Assembly (NCBI RefSeq): GCF_014648495.1
Contig: NZ_BMRF01000004.1
Location: forward strand, 124,001 to 188,000
Source: Actinomadura cremea
GTDB taxonomy: Bacteria > Actinomycetota > Actinomycetes > Streptosporangiales > Streptosporangiaceae
Direction: 5' to 3'
Length of the DNA stretch: 64,000 bases
In this document: positions 33,144-41,155 of the stretch, piece after piece
Layout: each line of letters starts with the position of its first letter
Numbering within the stretch: position 1 is the stretch's first letter
Position numbers and translations under genes: made by a program
Notes under the pieces: model-generated
Databases searched by the model: none
What the model was told of the DNA's origin: nothing
What the model saw: only the letters and a program-made list of their open reading frames with translations

Positions 33144-34084
33144 CCGCCACCCCCCGGCTCCGCGACCTCGCGCCCGAGCAGGCGCTGCGCCGGCTGGAGA
33201 TCGTCATCGTCCGGCGGCTCGACGGGCTGCTGCAGGGCGACCACCTCGGCCTGGTGCCGGGGCCCGGCTCCGAGGCCGCGGAGGGACGCGAGTACGCGGC
33301 GGGCGACGACGTCCGCGCGATGGACTGGTCCCTGACCGCCCGGACGGCCGTGCCGCACGTCCGGGACCGGCTCGCCGACCGGGAGCTGGAGACGTGGGCG
33401 CTCGTCGACGCGACCGCGAGCATGGACTTCGGCACCGGACGGGTCGAGAAGCGCGACCTGGCGGTGGCGGCGGTCGCGGCCGTCGGCTTCCTCACCGACC
33501 GCACCGGCAACCGGATCGGCGCGCAGGTCGTCGGCGGCTCCGGGGCGCGGCTCGTCCCGCCCCGGACCGGCCGCCCGCACCTGCTCGCCCTGCTGCGGGC
33601 GCTGCTGGAGGCGCCGCGCACCCCGCGGGACGGCCCGGACGGCCCGTTCCTCGGCGCGGGCGCGGACCTGCTGCGCCGCACAGCCGGGACGCGCCGCGGC
33701 CTCGCGGTCGTCGTCTCGGACTTCCTCGAGCCCCCGGAGTCCTGGACGCGCCCGCTGCGGCTGCTGGCCGTGCGGCACCAGCTCCTCGCGGTCGAGGTCG
33801 TCGACCCCCGCGAGCTGACGCTGTCCGACGTCGGGCTGCTCACCGTCGTCGATCCCGAGTCCGGGCGGCGGCGGGACGTGCCGACGGCGAGCCGGCGGCT
33901 GCGGGAGCGGTACGCGGCCGCCGCCGTGGAGCAGCGCGCCGCGATCGCGGACGGGCTGCGGCGGGCGGGCGCGGCGCACCTGCGGCTGCGCACCGACGGC
34001 GACTGGGTGCGCGACATCGCCTGGCACGTCATGGCGCAGCGCCGCCTCGCCGCGGCGGCGCCCGGACCGGGAGGCGTCGCATGA
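33140..34084 (+). CDS. DUF58 domain protein
   Basis: 314 residues. Contains the DUF58 signature GREYAAGDDVRAMDWSLTART followed by a VWA-like fold with VDATASMDFG in place of a perfect DxSxS metal site. Soluble. In MoxR cassettes DUF58 proteins bridge the ATPase and the membrane VWA protein. GTG start overlapping the moxR stop; its own stop overlaps the next ATG (ATGA), so all three are translationally coupled. Confidence 0.93.
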   Translation: MTATPRLRDLAPEQALRRLEIVIVRRLDGLLQGDHLGLVPGPGSEAAEGREYAAGDDVRAMDWSLTARTAVPHVRDRLADRELETWALVDATASMDFGTGRVEKRDLAVAAVAAVGFLTDRTGNRIGAQVVGGSGARLVPPRTGRPHLLALLRALLEAPRTPRDGPDGPFLGAGADLLRRTAGTRRGLAVVVSDFLEPPESWTRPLRLLAVRHQLLAVEVVDPRELTLSDVGLLTVVDPESGRRRDVPTASRRLRERYAAAAVEQRAAIADGLRRAGAAHLRLRTDGDWVRDIAWHVMAQRRLAAAAPGPGGVA

Positions 34085-35028
34085 CGTTCCTCGCGCCCGA
34101 ACGGCTGCTCCTGGCGGTCGCGCTGGCCGGGCTCGCCGCCGCGTACGTCGTCATGCAGCTGCGGCGCGGCCGGTACGCGGCCCGGTTCACCAACCTCGCG
34201 CTGCTGGAGAAGGTCGCGCCGCTGCGGCCCGGCTGGCGGCGGCACGTCCCGGCGGCGGCGTTCCTGCTGATGATGGGCCTGTTCGTCACCGGGTTCGCGC
34301 GCCCGGCGGCGGACGTCCGGGTGCCGCGCGAGCAGGCGACGATCATGCTGGCGGTGGACGTGTCGAGCTCGATGGAGGCGGCGGACGTCGAGCCGGACCG
34401 GCTGACGGCGGCGCAGCGCGCCGCCCGCGCGTTCCTGGAGGGGCTGCCCGGACGGTTCAACGTCGGGCTCGTCGCGTTCGCCGGTTCGGCGGCCGTGACC
34501 GTCCCGCCGACGACCGACCGGAGCGCCGTCCGGTCCGGCATCGACGGGCTGGCGCTGGGCCCGCGCACCGCGATCGGCGAGGGGGTGTTCTCCTCGCTGC
34601 AGGCCGTCGGCGACTTCGGGGCGCAGTTCGGCGAGGCGGCGCCGCCCGCGCACGTCGTCCTGCTCTCGGACGGCACGAACACCGCCGGCCGCAGCCCAGA
34701 GGAGGCGGCGGAGCGCGCGGTGCAGGCGGGCGTGCCGGTCTCGACGATCGCCTACGGCACCCCCGAGGGCGTGATCTACCAGAACGGGACGACGCTGCCG
34801 GTGCCGGTGGACGGGCCCGCGCTGGAGCGGCTCGCGCAGCAGACCGGCGGCGGGTACTACGAGGCGGCGAGCGGCGACGAGCTGCGGCAGGTCTACGAGG
34901 ACATCGGCAGCACCGTCGGATACCGCACCGAGCAGCGCGAGATCTGGGCCCGGTTCGTCGGGGCGGGCCTGGTGGCCGCGTGCATCGCGGCGCTGACGTC
35001 CCTGCTGTGGTTCTCCCGCATCCCCTGA
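34081..35028 (+). CDS. VWA domain membrane protein (BatA-like)
   Basis: 315 residues. Three hydrophobic segments: residues 5-25, 57-73, and a C-terminal helix 295-312. The VWA domain between the second and third holds an intact metal-dependent adhesion site: DVSSS (93-97), a Thr in TTDRS, and an Asp in LLSDGTNT. This is the architecture of BatA/BatB proteins that accompany MoxR and DUF58. It binds a divalent metal and a partner protein at the membrane face. The BatD/BatE partners are absent. Confidence 0.93.
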   Translation: MTFLAPERLLLAVALAGLAAAYVVMQLRRGRYAARFTNLALLEKVAPLRPGWRRHVPAAAFLLMMGLFVTGFARPAADVRVPREQATIMLAVDVSSSMEAADVEPDRLTAAQRAARAFLEGLPGRFNVGLVAFAGSAAVTVPPTTDRSAVRSGIDGLALGPRTAIGEGVFSSLQAVGDFGAQFGEAAPPAHVVLLSDGTNTAGRSPEEAAERAVQAGVPVSTIAYGTPEGVIYQNGTTLPVPVDGPALERLAQQTGGGYYEAASGDELRQVYEDIGSTVGYRTEQREIWARFVGAGLVAACIAALTSLLWFSRIP

Positions 35029-35046
35029 TCGCACGAGGGAGTCGAC

Positions 35047-35982
35047 ATGGAAAGAGCCGGTACGGAACACGGAAGGCGCCCCGGCGACGCCCGCATCGGG
35101 CTGGGCGAGCCGCACGGCCCCGACTTCGCACCGCCGCCACCGCCGCCGCTCGGACCCCCGGCGCCGGTCCGGCCGCCCGCCGCCCCCGCCGCGGTCCCGG
35201 TCCCGGTCCCGGACCCGCGGGCTGCCGGACGGTTCCGGCCGGGACGGCGCCCGCGCGGGGTGGTCGTGACCGCGATCGCCGCCGCCGCGATCACCGGCGC
35301 GCTGGCCGGGACGGCCGGTGCCGCGCTCACCCGGGACGGCGGGGCGTCGGTGGTGACGCAGTCGGCGGGCGGGCCGGTGGACGGCGCGGGCGACCTGAGC
35401 GGCGTCGCGGCGCGCGTCCTGCCGAGCGTCGTGTCGGTCGAGGTGCGGGCGGGGCGCGGACGCAGCGGCGGGTCCGGGTTCGTCATCGACGGGGCCGGGC
35501 ACGTCCTGACGAACGCGCACGTCGTGGACGGCGGCGGCGAGGTCACGGTGGTGCTGCCGGACCGGCGCCGGCTGTCCGCGCGGGTCGTCGGCTCCGACAC
35601 CGCGAACGATCTCGCGGTGCTGGCCGTCCCGGCGGCCGACGCCCCGCCGCCGCTGACGTTCGGCCGGTCCGCCGACGCCCGGGTCGGCGACCCGGTCCTG
35701 GCCGTCGGCTCGCCGCTCGGGCTGGCCGGGACGGTCACGGCCGGGGTCGTCAGCGCGCCGCGCCGCGAGGTGCGGCTCGGCCCCCGCGAACGGCAGCTCG
35801 CCCTGCAGACCGACGCGTCCATCAACCCGGGCAACTCGGGCGGGCCGCTGGTGAACGCGCGCGGCGAGGTCATCGGGGTCAACACGGCGATCGCGACGGT
35901 GAGCGGCGGCGGGTCGATCGGCATCGGGTTCGCGATCCCGGCGGACCGGGCGGTGGACGGCGTCCGCCGCATCATCGGCTGA
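35047..35982 (+). CDS. membrane-anchored trypsin-like (HtrA-type) serine protease without PDZ
   Basis: 311 residues. A Pro-rich cytoplasmic tail (residues 25-60), one membrane helix (71-93), then an S1C protease domain with the full triad: His158 in TNAHVV, Asp188 in DTANDLAVL, Ser264 in NPGNSGGP. Most HtrA proteins carry one or two C-terminal PDZ domains; here the chain stops right after the protease core. It should act outside the membrane on misfolded or specific envelope proteins. GAGGGAG upstream of the ATG; 18 bases after the VWA gene, probably the same operon. The two-component genes follow 40 bases later. Confidence 0.93.
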   Translation: MERAGTEHGRRPGDARIGLGEPHGPDFAPPPPPPLGPPAPVRPPAAPAAVPVPVPDPRAAGRFRPGRRPRGVVVTAIAAAAITGALAGTAGAALTRDGGASVVTQSAGGPVDGAGDLSGVAARVLPSVVSVEVRAGRGRSGGSGFVIDGAGHVLTNAHVVDGGGEVTVVLPDRRRLSARVVGSDTANDLAVLAVPAADAPPPLTFGRSADARVGDPVLAVGSPLGLAGTVTAGVVSAPRREVRLGPRERQLALQTDASINPGNSGGPLVNARGEVIGVNTAIATVSGGGSIGIGFAIPADRAVDGVRRIIG

Positions 35983-36010
35983 TATCGGACGAACAGGGGA
36001 GCAGGGGGGA

Positions 36011-36016
36011 TAGCGT
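36011..36016 (+). promoter_or_regulatory. -10 box of leaderless response regulator
   Basis: TAGCGT ends 6 bases before the ATG at 36023. Confidence 0.55.
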
Positions 36017-36022
36017 CACGTC

Positions 36023-36727
36023 ATGCGGGTGCTCGTGGTGGAGGACGAGGAGGACCTCGTCGAGGCGCTCCGGTACGGCCTGGTCCGTGCGGACTACGCG
36101 GTGGACGTGGCGTACGACGTGAACGAGGCGTCGCAGAAGCTGTACGCGGCGTCCTACGACCTGATGATCCTGGACCTGAACCTGCCGGACGGCGACGGCT
36201 TCGAGCTGTGCCGTGCCGTCCGGGCCGGGGAACTGGACGGGGAGAGCGGCCCCGACCTGCGGATCCTCATGCTGACCGCGCGGGACCGGCTCGCCGACCG
36301 GGTCCGCGGCCTCGACGAGGGCGCCGACGACTACCTCGTCAAGCCGTTCGCGTTCCCGGAGCTGCTGGCGCGGGTGCGGGCGCTGCTGCGGCGCGACAGC
36401 GGCGGCGGGTCGGCGGTGTGGACGGTCGGGGAGCTGCGCCTCGACACCGGCCGCCGCGAGGCGGCCCGCGGCGGGCGGCGGCTGAACCTCTCCCCGAAGG
36501 AGTTCGCGGTGCTTCGGTACCTGATGAGCCGGCCCGGCCAGGTCGTCTCGCCCGAGGACCTCCTCGAGCACGTGTGGGACGAGAACGCCGACCCGTTCAC
36601 CAACACGGTCCGGGTCACGGTCGGCACGCTGCGCCGCAAGCTCGCCGGGGACGGCGAGGACCCGCTGATCGAGACGGTCGTCCGGCACGGCTACCGGCTC
36701 CGCGAGGCCGCCCGGGAGGGGGCGTGA
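36023..36727 (+). CDS. OmpR-family response regulator
   Basis: 234 residues. Receiver domain with acidic pocket (Glu7-Asp8), phospho-acceptor Asp51 in LILDLNLPDG-like context, Thr in MLTAR and Lys in VKPF. A C-terminal winged helix follows, with LNLSPKEFAVLRYLMSRPGQVVS and the recognition region TVRVTVGTLRRKLAGDGEDPLIETV then RGYRL-type end. It binds DNA as a dimer when phosphorylated by the kinase encoded next. The GTGA overlap with the kinase gene gives fixed stoichiometry. Closest in layout to MtrA/PrrA/CseB-like envelope regulators. Confidence 0.95.
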   Translation: MRVLVVEDEEDLVEALRYGLVRADYAVDVAYDVNEASQKLYAASYDLMILDLNLPDGDGFELCRAVRAGELDGESGPDLRILMLTARDRLADRVRGLDEGADDYLVKPFAFPELLARVRALLRRDSGGGSAVWTVGELRLDTGRREAARGGRRLNLSPKEFAVLRYLMSRPGQVVSPEDLLEHVWDENADPFTNTVRVTVGTLRRKLAGDGEDPLIETVVRHGYRLREAAREGA

Positions 36728-37986
36728 CGCGCCGCCCGCCGCTGCCCGGCTTCACGCAGTCGATCCGGTTCCGCCTGACCGTCCTGTACTCGACGCTGCT
36801 GTTCGCCGTGACCGCGCTCGTCCTCGGCGGGACGTACCTCGCGGTCGTCCGCAGCACCGAGGCGCAGCCGATCACGGAGACCTACCAGGCCCAGAAGTAC
36901 GTCGGCGGCGTGCGGCTCGGGGACGTGGAGGTCGTCAAGGTGCAGCAGGTGGAGCAGGCCGTCAACTACGAGACGCGCCGCACCCTGCGCAACTATTCGT
37001 TCGGGACGCTCGGCGGGCTGCTGGTCGCCAGTCTCGGCATCGGGTGGGTGCTGGCGGGCCGGGCGCTGAAACCGGTCCGCGCGATCGCCCGCACCGCCGA
37101 GGAGATCCAGGCGACGGACCTGTCGCGCCGCATCCGGCTGTCCGGGCCGCGCGACGAGCTGCGCGAGCTCGCCGACACCGTCGACTCCATGCTCGACCGC
37201 CTCGACAGCGCGTTCCAGGCGCAGCGGCGGCTCATCGACGACGCGTCGCACGAGCTGCGCAGCCCCCTGGCGATCATCCGCGCGAACCTCGACACCGTGC
37301 TCAGCGCGCCCGACGCGGACGAACCGGACCGGCGCCGCGCCGTGGACGTCGTCGACCGCGCGACCACCCGCATGACGCGCCTCGTCGAGGACCTCCTCGC
37401 CACCGCCCGCCGCTCGGCGCCCGCGCTGGAGGACGCCGACGTCGACCTCGCGGTCGTCGCGCGCGAGGCCGTCGAGGAGTTCGGGTCGCTCGCGTCCGGC
37501 CGGCGGCTGTCGGTGGAGCCGCGGATCCGGGACGGTCTCGTGCTGATCGGCGACCACGACGCGCTGCGCCGCGCCGTCGGGAACCTGCTGTCGAACGCGG
37601 TGCGGCTCGCCCCCGCGGGGTCGGCGATCACCGTCGGGACCGGGGCCGCGGGCGGCTGGCTGTGGATCGCGGTCGGCGACGCCGGGCCCGGCCTCGCCCC
37701 GCACGAGCAGGACCGCGTCTTCGACCGCTTCTGGCGCGGCGCGCAGGACCGCCGCGACCGCCGGACCGGCGACCGCCGCACGGGGCTCGGGCTCGCGATC
37801 GTCCGGCAGATCGTGGAGACGCACCACGGCCAGGTCCGGCTGTTCTCGGCGGAGGGGGAGGGCAGCACGTTCGTCCTGTGGTTCCCCGCGGAGGGCGGCG
37901 GCCCGCAGGCCGGGGCGCCGCCGGAGACGAACCCCCTCGAATCCCCCTCGGCTCCCCCCGCGAACCGGGCCGGCGACGGGCCGTGA
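36724..37986 (+). CDS. sensor histidine kinase
   Basis: 420 residues. Two membrane helices (about 20-42 and 92-113) flank a short outer loop of about 50 residues. HAMP domain (114-165) precedes the H-box DDASHELRSPL with His176, then N-box LRRAVGNLLSNAVR, and G-boxes GDAGPGL and RTGLGLAIVRQIV. The C-terminal tail is Pro-rich. It pairs with the overlapping response regulator gene. Its position directly after the MoxR and protease genes suggests that it reads envelope state (inference). Confidence 0.95.
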   Translation: MTRRPPLPGFTQSIRFRLTVLYSTLLFAVTALVLGGTYLAVVRSTEAQPITETYQAQKYVGGVRLGDVEVVKVQQVEQAVNYETRRTLRNYSFGTLGGLLVASLGIGWVLAGRALKPVRAIARTAEEIQATDLSRRIRLSGPRDELRELADTVDSMLDRLDSAFQAQRRLIDDASHELRSPLAIIRANLDTVLSAPDADEPDRRRAVDVVDRATTRMTRLVEDLLATARRSAPALEDADVDLAVVAREAVEEFGSLASGRRLSVEPRIRDGLVLIGDHDALRRAVGNLLSNAVRLAPAGSAITVGTGAAGGWLWIAVGDAGPGLAPHEQDRVFDRFWRGAQDRRDRRTGDRRTGLGLAIVRQIVETHHGQVRLFSAEGEGSTFVLWFPAEGGGPQAGAPPETNPLESPSAPPANRAGDGP

Positions 37987-38033
37987 CCCGACCCGCGGCG
38001 CGAGCAGGGCCGTCCGGGTACGAGGATGGAGGC

Positions 38034-38960
38034 ATGCGTCTACGGATCTTCACCGAGCCCCAGCAGGGGGCGACCTACGAGACACTGCTGACCGTTGCCA
38101 AGGCGACCGAGGAGCTGGGCTTCGACGCCTTCTTCCGGTCCGACCACTACACCAAGATGGGCGACGTGACGGGCGAGCCGGGGCCGACCGACTCGTGGGT
38201 CACGCTCGGCGCCCTCGCCCGGGAGACGAGCCGGATCCGCCTCGGCACGCTGGTCACCGCCGCCACGTTCCGCTACCCCGGCCCGCTCGCGATCTCCGTC
38301 GCGCAGGTCGACCAGATGAGCGGCGGCCGTGTCGACTTCGGCCTCGGCACCGGCTGGTTCGAGGAGGAGCACGCCCACTACGGCGTCCCGTTCCCGAGCC
38401 TGAACGAGCGGTTCGAGAAGCTCGAGGAGCAGCTCCGGATCTGCAAGGGCCTGTGGGGGACGCCGCCCGGCGAGACGTTCTCGTTCAGCGGCGAGCACTA
38501 CACGCTCACCGACTCGCCCGCGCTGCCCAAGCCCGCGCAGGCGGGCGGCCCGCCGGTGCTGGTCGGCGGGGCCGGCGCCAAGCGCACCCCGCGCCTCGCC
38601 GCCGCGTACGCCGACGAGTACAACGTGCCGTTCCATCGGCCGGCCGACACCGGCGCGGCGTTCGAGCGGGTCCGGGCGGTCTGCCGGGACGCGGGCCGGA
38701 CCCGTCCGATGGTGTACTCGGCCGCGCAGGTCGTCTGCTGCGGACGGGACGAGGCGGAGCTGCGGCGCCGCGCGGACGCGATCGGCCGGGGGGTCGACGA
38801 GCTGCGGGAGAACGGCCTGGCGGGCACCCCGCAGGAGCTCGTCGACAAGATCGGCGAATTCGGCGGGCTGGGCGCCGAGCGCCTCTACCTCCAGGTCCTC
38901 GACCTGTCCGACCTCGAGCACCTGGAGCTGATCGCCGCCGAGGTGATGGGCAAGCTCTGA
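38034..38960 (+). CDS. LLM-class F420-dependent oxidoreductase
   Basis: 308 residues of the luciferase-like monooxygenase fold: MRLRIFTEPQQGATYETLL, LGFDAFFRSDHY, RIRLGTLVTAATFRYPGPLA, GRVDFGLGTGWFEEEHAHYGVPFP, and a C-terminal GTPQELVDKIGEFG. The pattern fits the actinobacterial F420-using subfamily (TIGR03560-like) rather than FMN luciferases. Substrate unknown. GGAGG lies 6 bases before the ATG. Not overlapped with the preceding kinase and probably a separate unit. Confidence 0.92.
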   Translation: MRLRIFTEPQQGATYETLLTVAKATEELGFDAFFRSDHYTKMGDVTGEPGPTDSWVTLGALARETSRIRLGTLVTAATFRYPGPLAISVAQVDQMSGGRVDFGLGTGWFEEEHAHYGVPFPSLNERFEKLEEQLRICKGLWGTPPGETFSFSGEHYTLTDSPALPKPAQAGGPPVLVGGAGAKRTPRLAAAYADEYNVPFHRPADTGAAFERVRAVCRDAGRTRPMVYSAAQVVCCGRDEAELRRRADAIGRGVDELRENGLAGTPQELVDKIGEFGGLGAERLYLQVLDLSDLEHLELIAAEVMGKL

Positions 38961-39026
38961 CCGGTGCCGCGGCGGGGACGGCCCGGCCGTCCCCGCCGTC
39001 CCCGTCGTCCCCTCGTCCCCGTCGTG

Positions 39027-39857
39027 TCAGCCGAACACGCGCTCGAAGGCGGCGTGCCTGGGGGCGCCCTTAGCGGTGTCCCAGACGGCGAACACGACGT
39101 GCTCGAAGCGGTCCGCGAACGCGCCGCCGGGACGCAGCGCGCGGGCGAACGTCTCGGCGACCTCGGCCGGGTCGTTGCGGAACACGCCGCAGCCCCACGC
39201 GCCCAGCACGACGCGCCGGTGCCCGTTCGCGAGCGCCGTCGCGAGCACCTTGCGGGCGCGGACGTCCAGTACCCGCGGGATCCGCGCGGCCTGCTCGGGA
39301 TCGCGGATCGCGCCCCGGTTCGGGGCCGGCGAGGTCAGGAACGCGACCTCGTACGGCTCCTCCAGCAGCGCGCCCTGGTCGTCGCGGAACACCGGCACGC
39401 CCGGCGAGTAGATCATGTGGTCGCTGTAGAGCAGGTCGCGCTGCTCGCGGTGGTGGTCGTAGTACTGCCAGGCCGAGGTGAGCGACGCGTACAGGGCGGA
39501 CGAGCGCGCGAGCCCCTCCTCCTGCGCGTGCGCGCCGTTGAGGAAGCCGCCGCCGGGGTTCTTCGCGGACGCGAAGTTCAGCGCCAGCGGGACCGCGTCC
39601 GGGGCGACGAGCCGCCGGGCCGCCGCGAGGGTCGTCTCCTCGGTGACCTCGATCCGGGTGCCCGCGCCGGCGGGCTCGTCCGCGGTCGTCCGCAGGAGGC
39701 CGTCCAGCTCCTCGGGCCGGTAGAGGACGGTGCCCCGCCTGGCCCGCTCGATGCTCTCGGCGACCGGGACGGCACGCCCCGAGGGGGCCCGGTACTCGCC
39801 GCGCTCGATGATCTCGACGGTCTCCCGGGCGACGGAACGGCGTGGGTGTCTGCTCAT
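39027..39857 (-). CDS. bacterial PARG-like ADP-ribosyl hydrolase (TIGR02452 family)
   Basis: 276 residues. The signature of microbial poly(ADP-ribose) glycohydrolases is intact: NFASAKNPGGGFLNGAHAQEEGLAR, with GGG at 102-104 and the catalytic QEE at 112-114. Other macrodomain elements include YSPGVPVFRDD and VLGAWGCGVFRNDPAEVAETF. It should remove ADP-ribose chains or single ADP-ribose from proteins or nucleic acids. The start at 39857 is chosen where similarity begins; a longer frame exists. It is divergent from the DUF3152 gene and close to the Hen1-Pnkp RNA repair pair. Confidence 0.9.
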   Translation of the reverse strand: MSRHPRRSVARETVEIIERGEYRAPSGRAVPVAESIERARRGTVLYRPEELDGLLRTTADEPAGAGTRIEVTEETTLAAARRLVAPDAVPLALNFASAKNPGGGFLNGAHAQEEGLARSSALYASLTSAWQYYDHHREQRDLLYSDHMIYSPGVPVFRDDQGALLEEPYEVAFLTSPAPNRGAIRDPEQAARIPRVLDVRARKVLATALANGHRRVVLGAWGCGVFRNDPAEVAETFARALRPGGAFADRFEHVVFAVWDTAKGAPRHAAFERVFG

Positions 39858-40032
39858 GATGTCCCGGATTGTCACGGCACGGCGGAGCCGTCCGCAAGCG
39901 CTTTTCGCTGCCGTGGCGGTACCCTCCGTCACCGCGTCGGGAATCTCACAGATATGGGCTTATGGCCCTGACCTGTGACTTGTCGCGAAATGATCACTTA
40001 TGTCGAGCGGGATCTGTCATGCTGAGCACGCT

Positions 40033-41106
40033 ATGCAACGTCCACGATCTCGCTCCCGCCGCCGTCCCTCACGCCCGACCGGGGACGCCGGGACGCAACC
40101 TCCGCATCAGCCCCCCTACCCGCCGGACCAGGCCCCCGGGCACCCGTTCGAGCCGCCCTTCGACCCCGCCGCCCCCTCCTCGGACCCCTCGCACGAGTAC
40201 GCGCCGCCGCCCGGACCGGACTCGCCCCGGCGGACGCGCCGGGACGGGCATCCGGTGGGACCGCCGTCCGACGAGGGCCCGGGGCCGGAGACGACCGAGG
40301 GGTTCGGGGACGAACTCGACCGGGCGTTCGCGGGCGCCCGGCGCAACCGGATCGTCGGCCTGGCCGTCGGCGGCGTCGCGCTCGCCGCCGCGTGCGGCCT
40401 CGGCGCCGCCGCGCTGGTCGCCTGGAACCCCGGCGCGGACACCGCGTCGGCCGCGTCCCACCCGAGCGGGAGGCCCGGCGCGAAGGGGTCCGCGAGCGCG
40501 CCGCCCAGCGCGGCGCCCACGACCACGGCGCCGCCGTACCTCCCCGACGAGGGCAACGGGAAGTTCACCGTCGCCAAGGGCGCGGGCGTGACCGGGCAGG
40601 GCGGCAAGGTCATGCGGTACATGGTCGCCGTGGAGGGCGGCCTCAAGCAGGACGTGAACGAGTTCGCGAAGGAGGTCGACGACATCCTCGGCGACCCCCG
40701 CGGCTGGACCGCCAAGGGCAAGTGGGCGTTCCAGCGCGTCGACTCCGGCCCGCACGAGTTCGTCGTGAAGCTGGCCTCCCCGGGGACCACCGACAAGCTG
40801 TGCGGCGCGTACGGGATGGACACCGAGGGCGAGGTCAACTGCCGCGCCGGCAAGCAGGTCGTCGTCAACCTCAAGCGCTGGCTGCTGCTGACCAAGTACT
40901 ACAAGGGGCGCCCGCACGAGTACCGGGCGCTGACCATCAACCACGAGGTCGGGCACCGCCTCGGCTTCGGCCACATGACCTGCGCCGGCAAGGGGAAGCC
41001 CGCGCCGGTGATGATGCAGCAGATCTACGGGCTGAAGGGCTGCGAGGCCAACCCGTGGCCCTACGCCGAGAACGGGACGTTCGTGAAGGGCCCCGCGGTG
41101 CCCTGA
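40033..41106 (+). CDS. DUF3152 membrane-anchored zinc-protease-like protein
   Basis: 357 residues from the ATG at 40033; an in-frame ATG at 40000 is an alternative. A long Pro/Asp-rich cytoplasmic tail (1-100), one membrane helix (about 113-135), a Ser/Ala stalk, then the DUF3152 domain from about residue 175. That domain contains NHEVGHRLGFGH (HExxHxxGxxH: His304, Glu305, His308, His314), the metzincin zinc signature, and two pairs of cysteines. It is therefore a likely extracellular metalloprotease, although DUF3152 members are not characterised. Divergent from the PARG-like gene, with about 175 bases of shared, AT-richer promoter region. Confidence 0.9.
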   Translation: MQRPRSRSRRRPSRPTGDAGTQPPHQPPYPPDQAPGHPFEPPFDPAAPSSDPSHEYAPPPGPDSPRRTRRDGHPVGPPSDEGPGPETTEGFGDELDRAFAGARRNRIVGLAVGGVALAAACGLGAAALVAWNPGADTASAASHPSGRPGAKGSASAPPSAAPTTTAPPYLPDEGNGKFTVAKGAGVTGQGGKVMRYMVAVEGGLKQDVNEFAKEVDDILGDPRGWTAKGKWAFQRVDSGPHEFVVKLASPGTTDKLCGAYGMDTEGEVNCRAGKQVVVNLKRWLLLTKYYKGRPHEYRALTINHEVGHRLGFGHMTCAGKGKPAPVMMQQIYGLKGCEANPWPYAENGTFVKGPAVP

Positions 41107-41155
41107 CCGAAAAACGGGATGCGGGAGCTTCCCCCTGGTGCGCCACACTTGGGGG

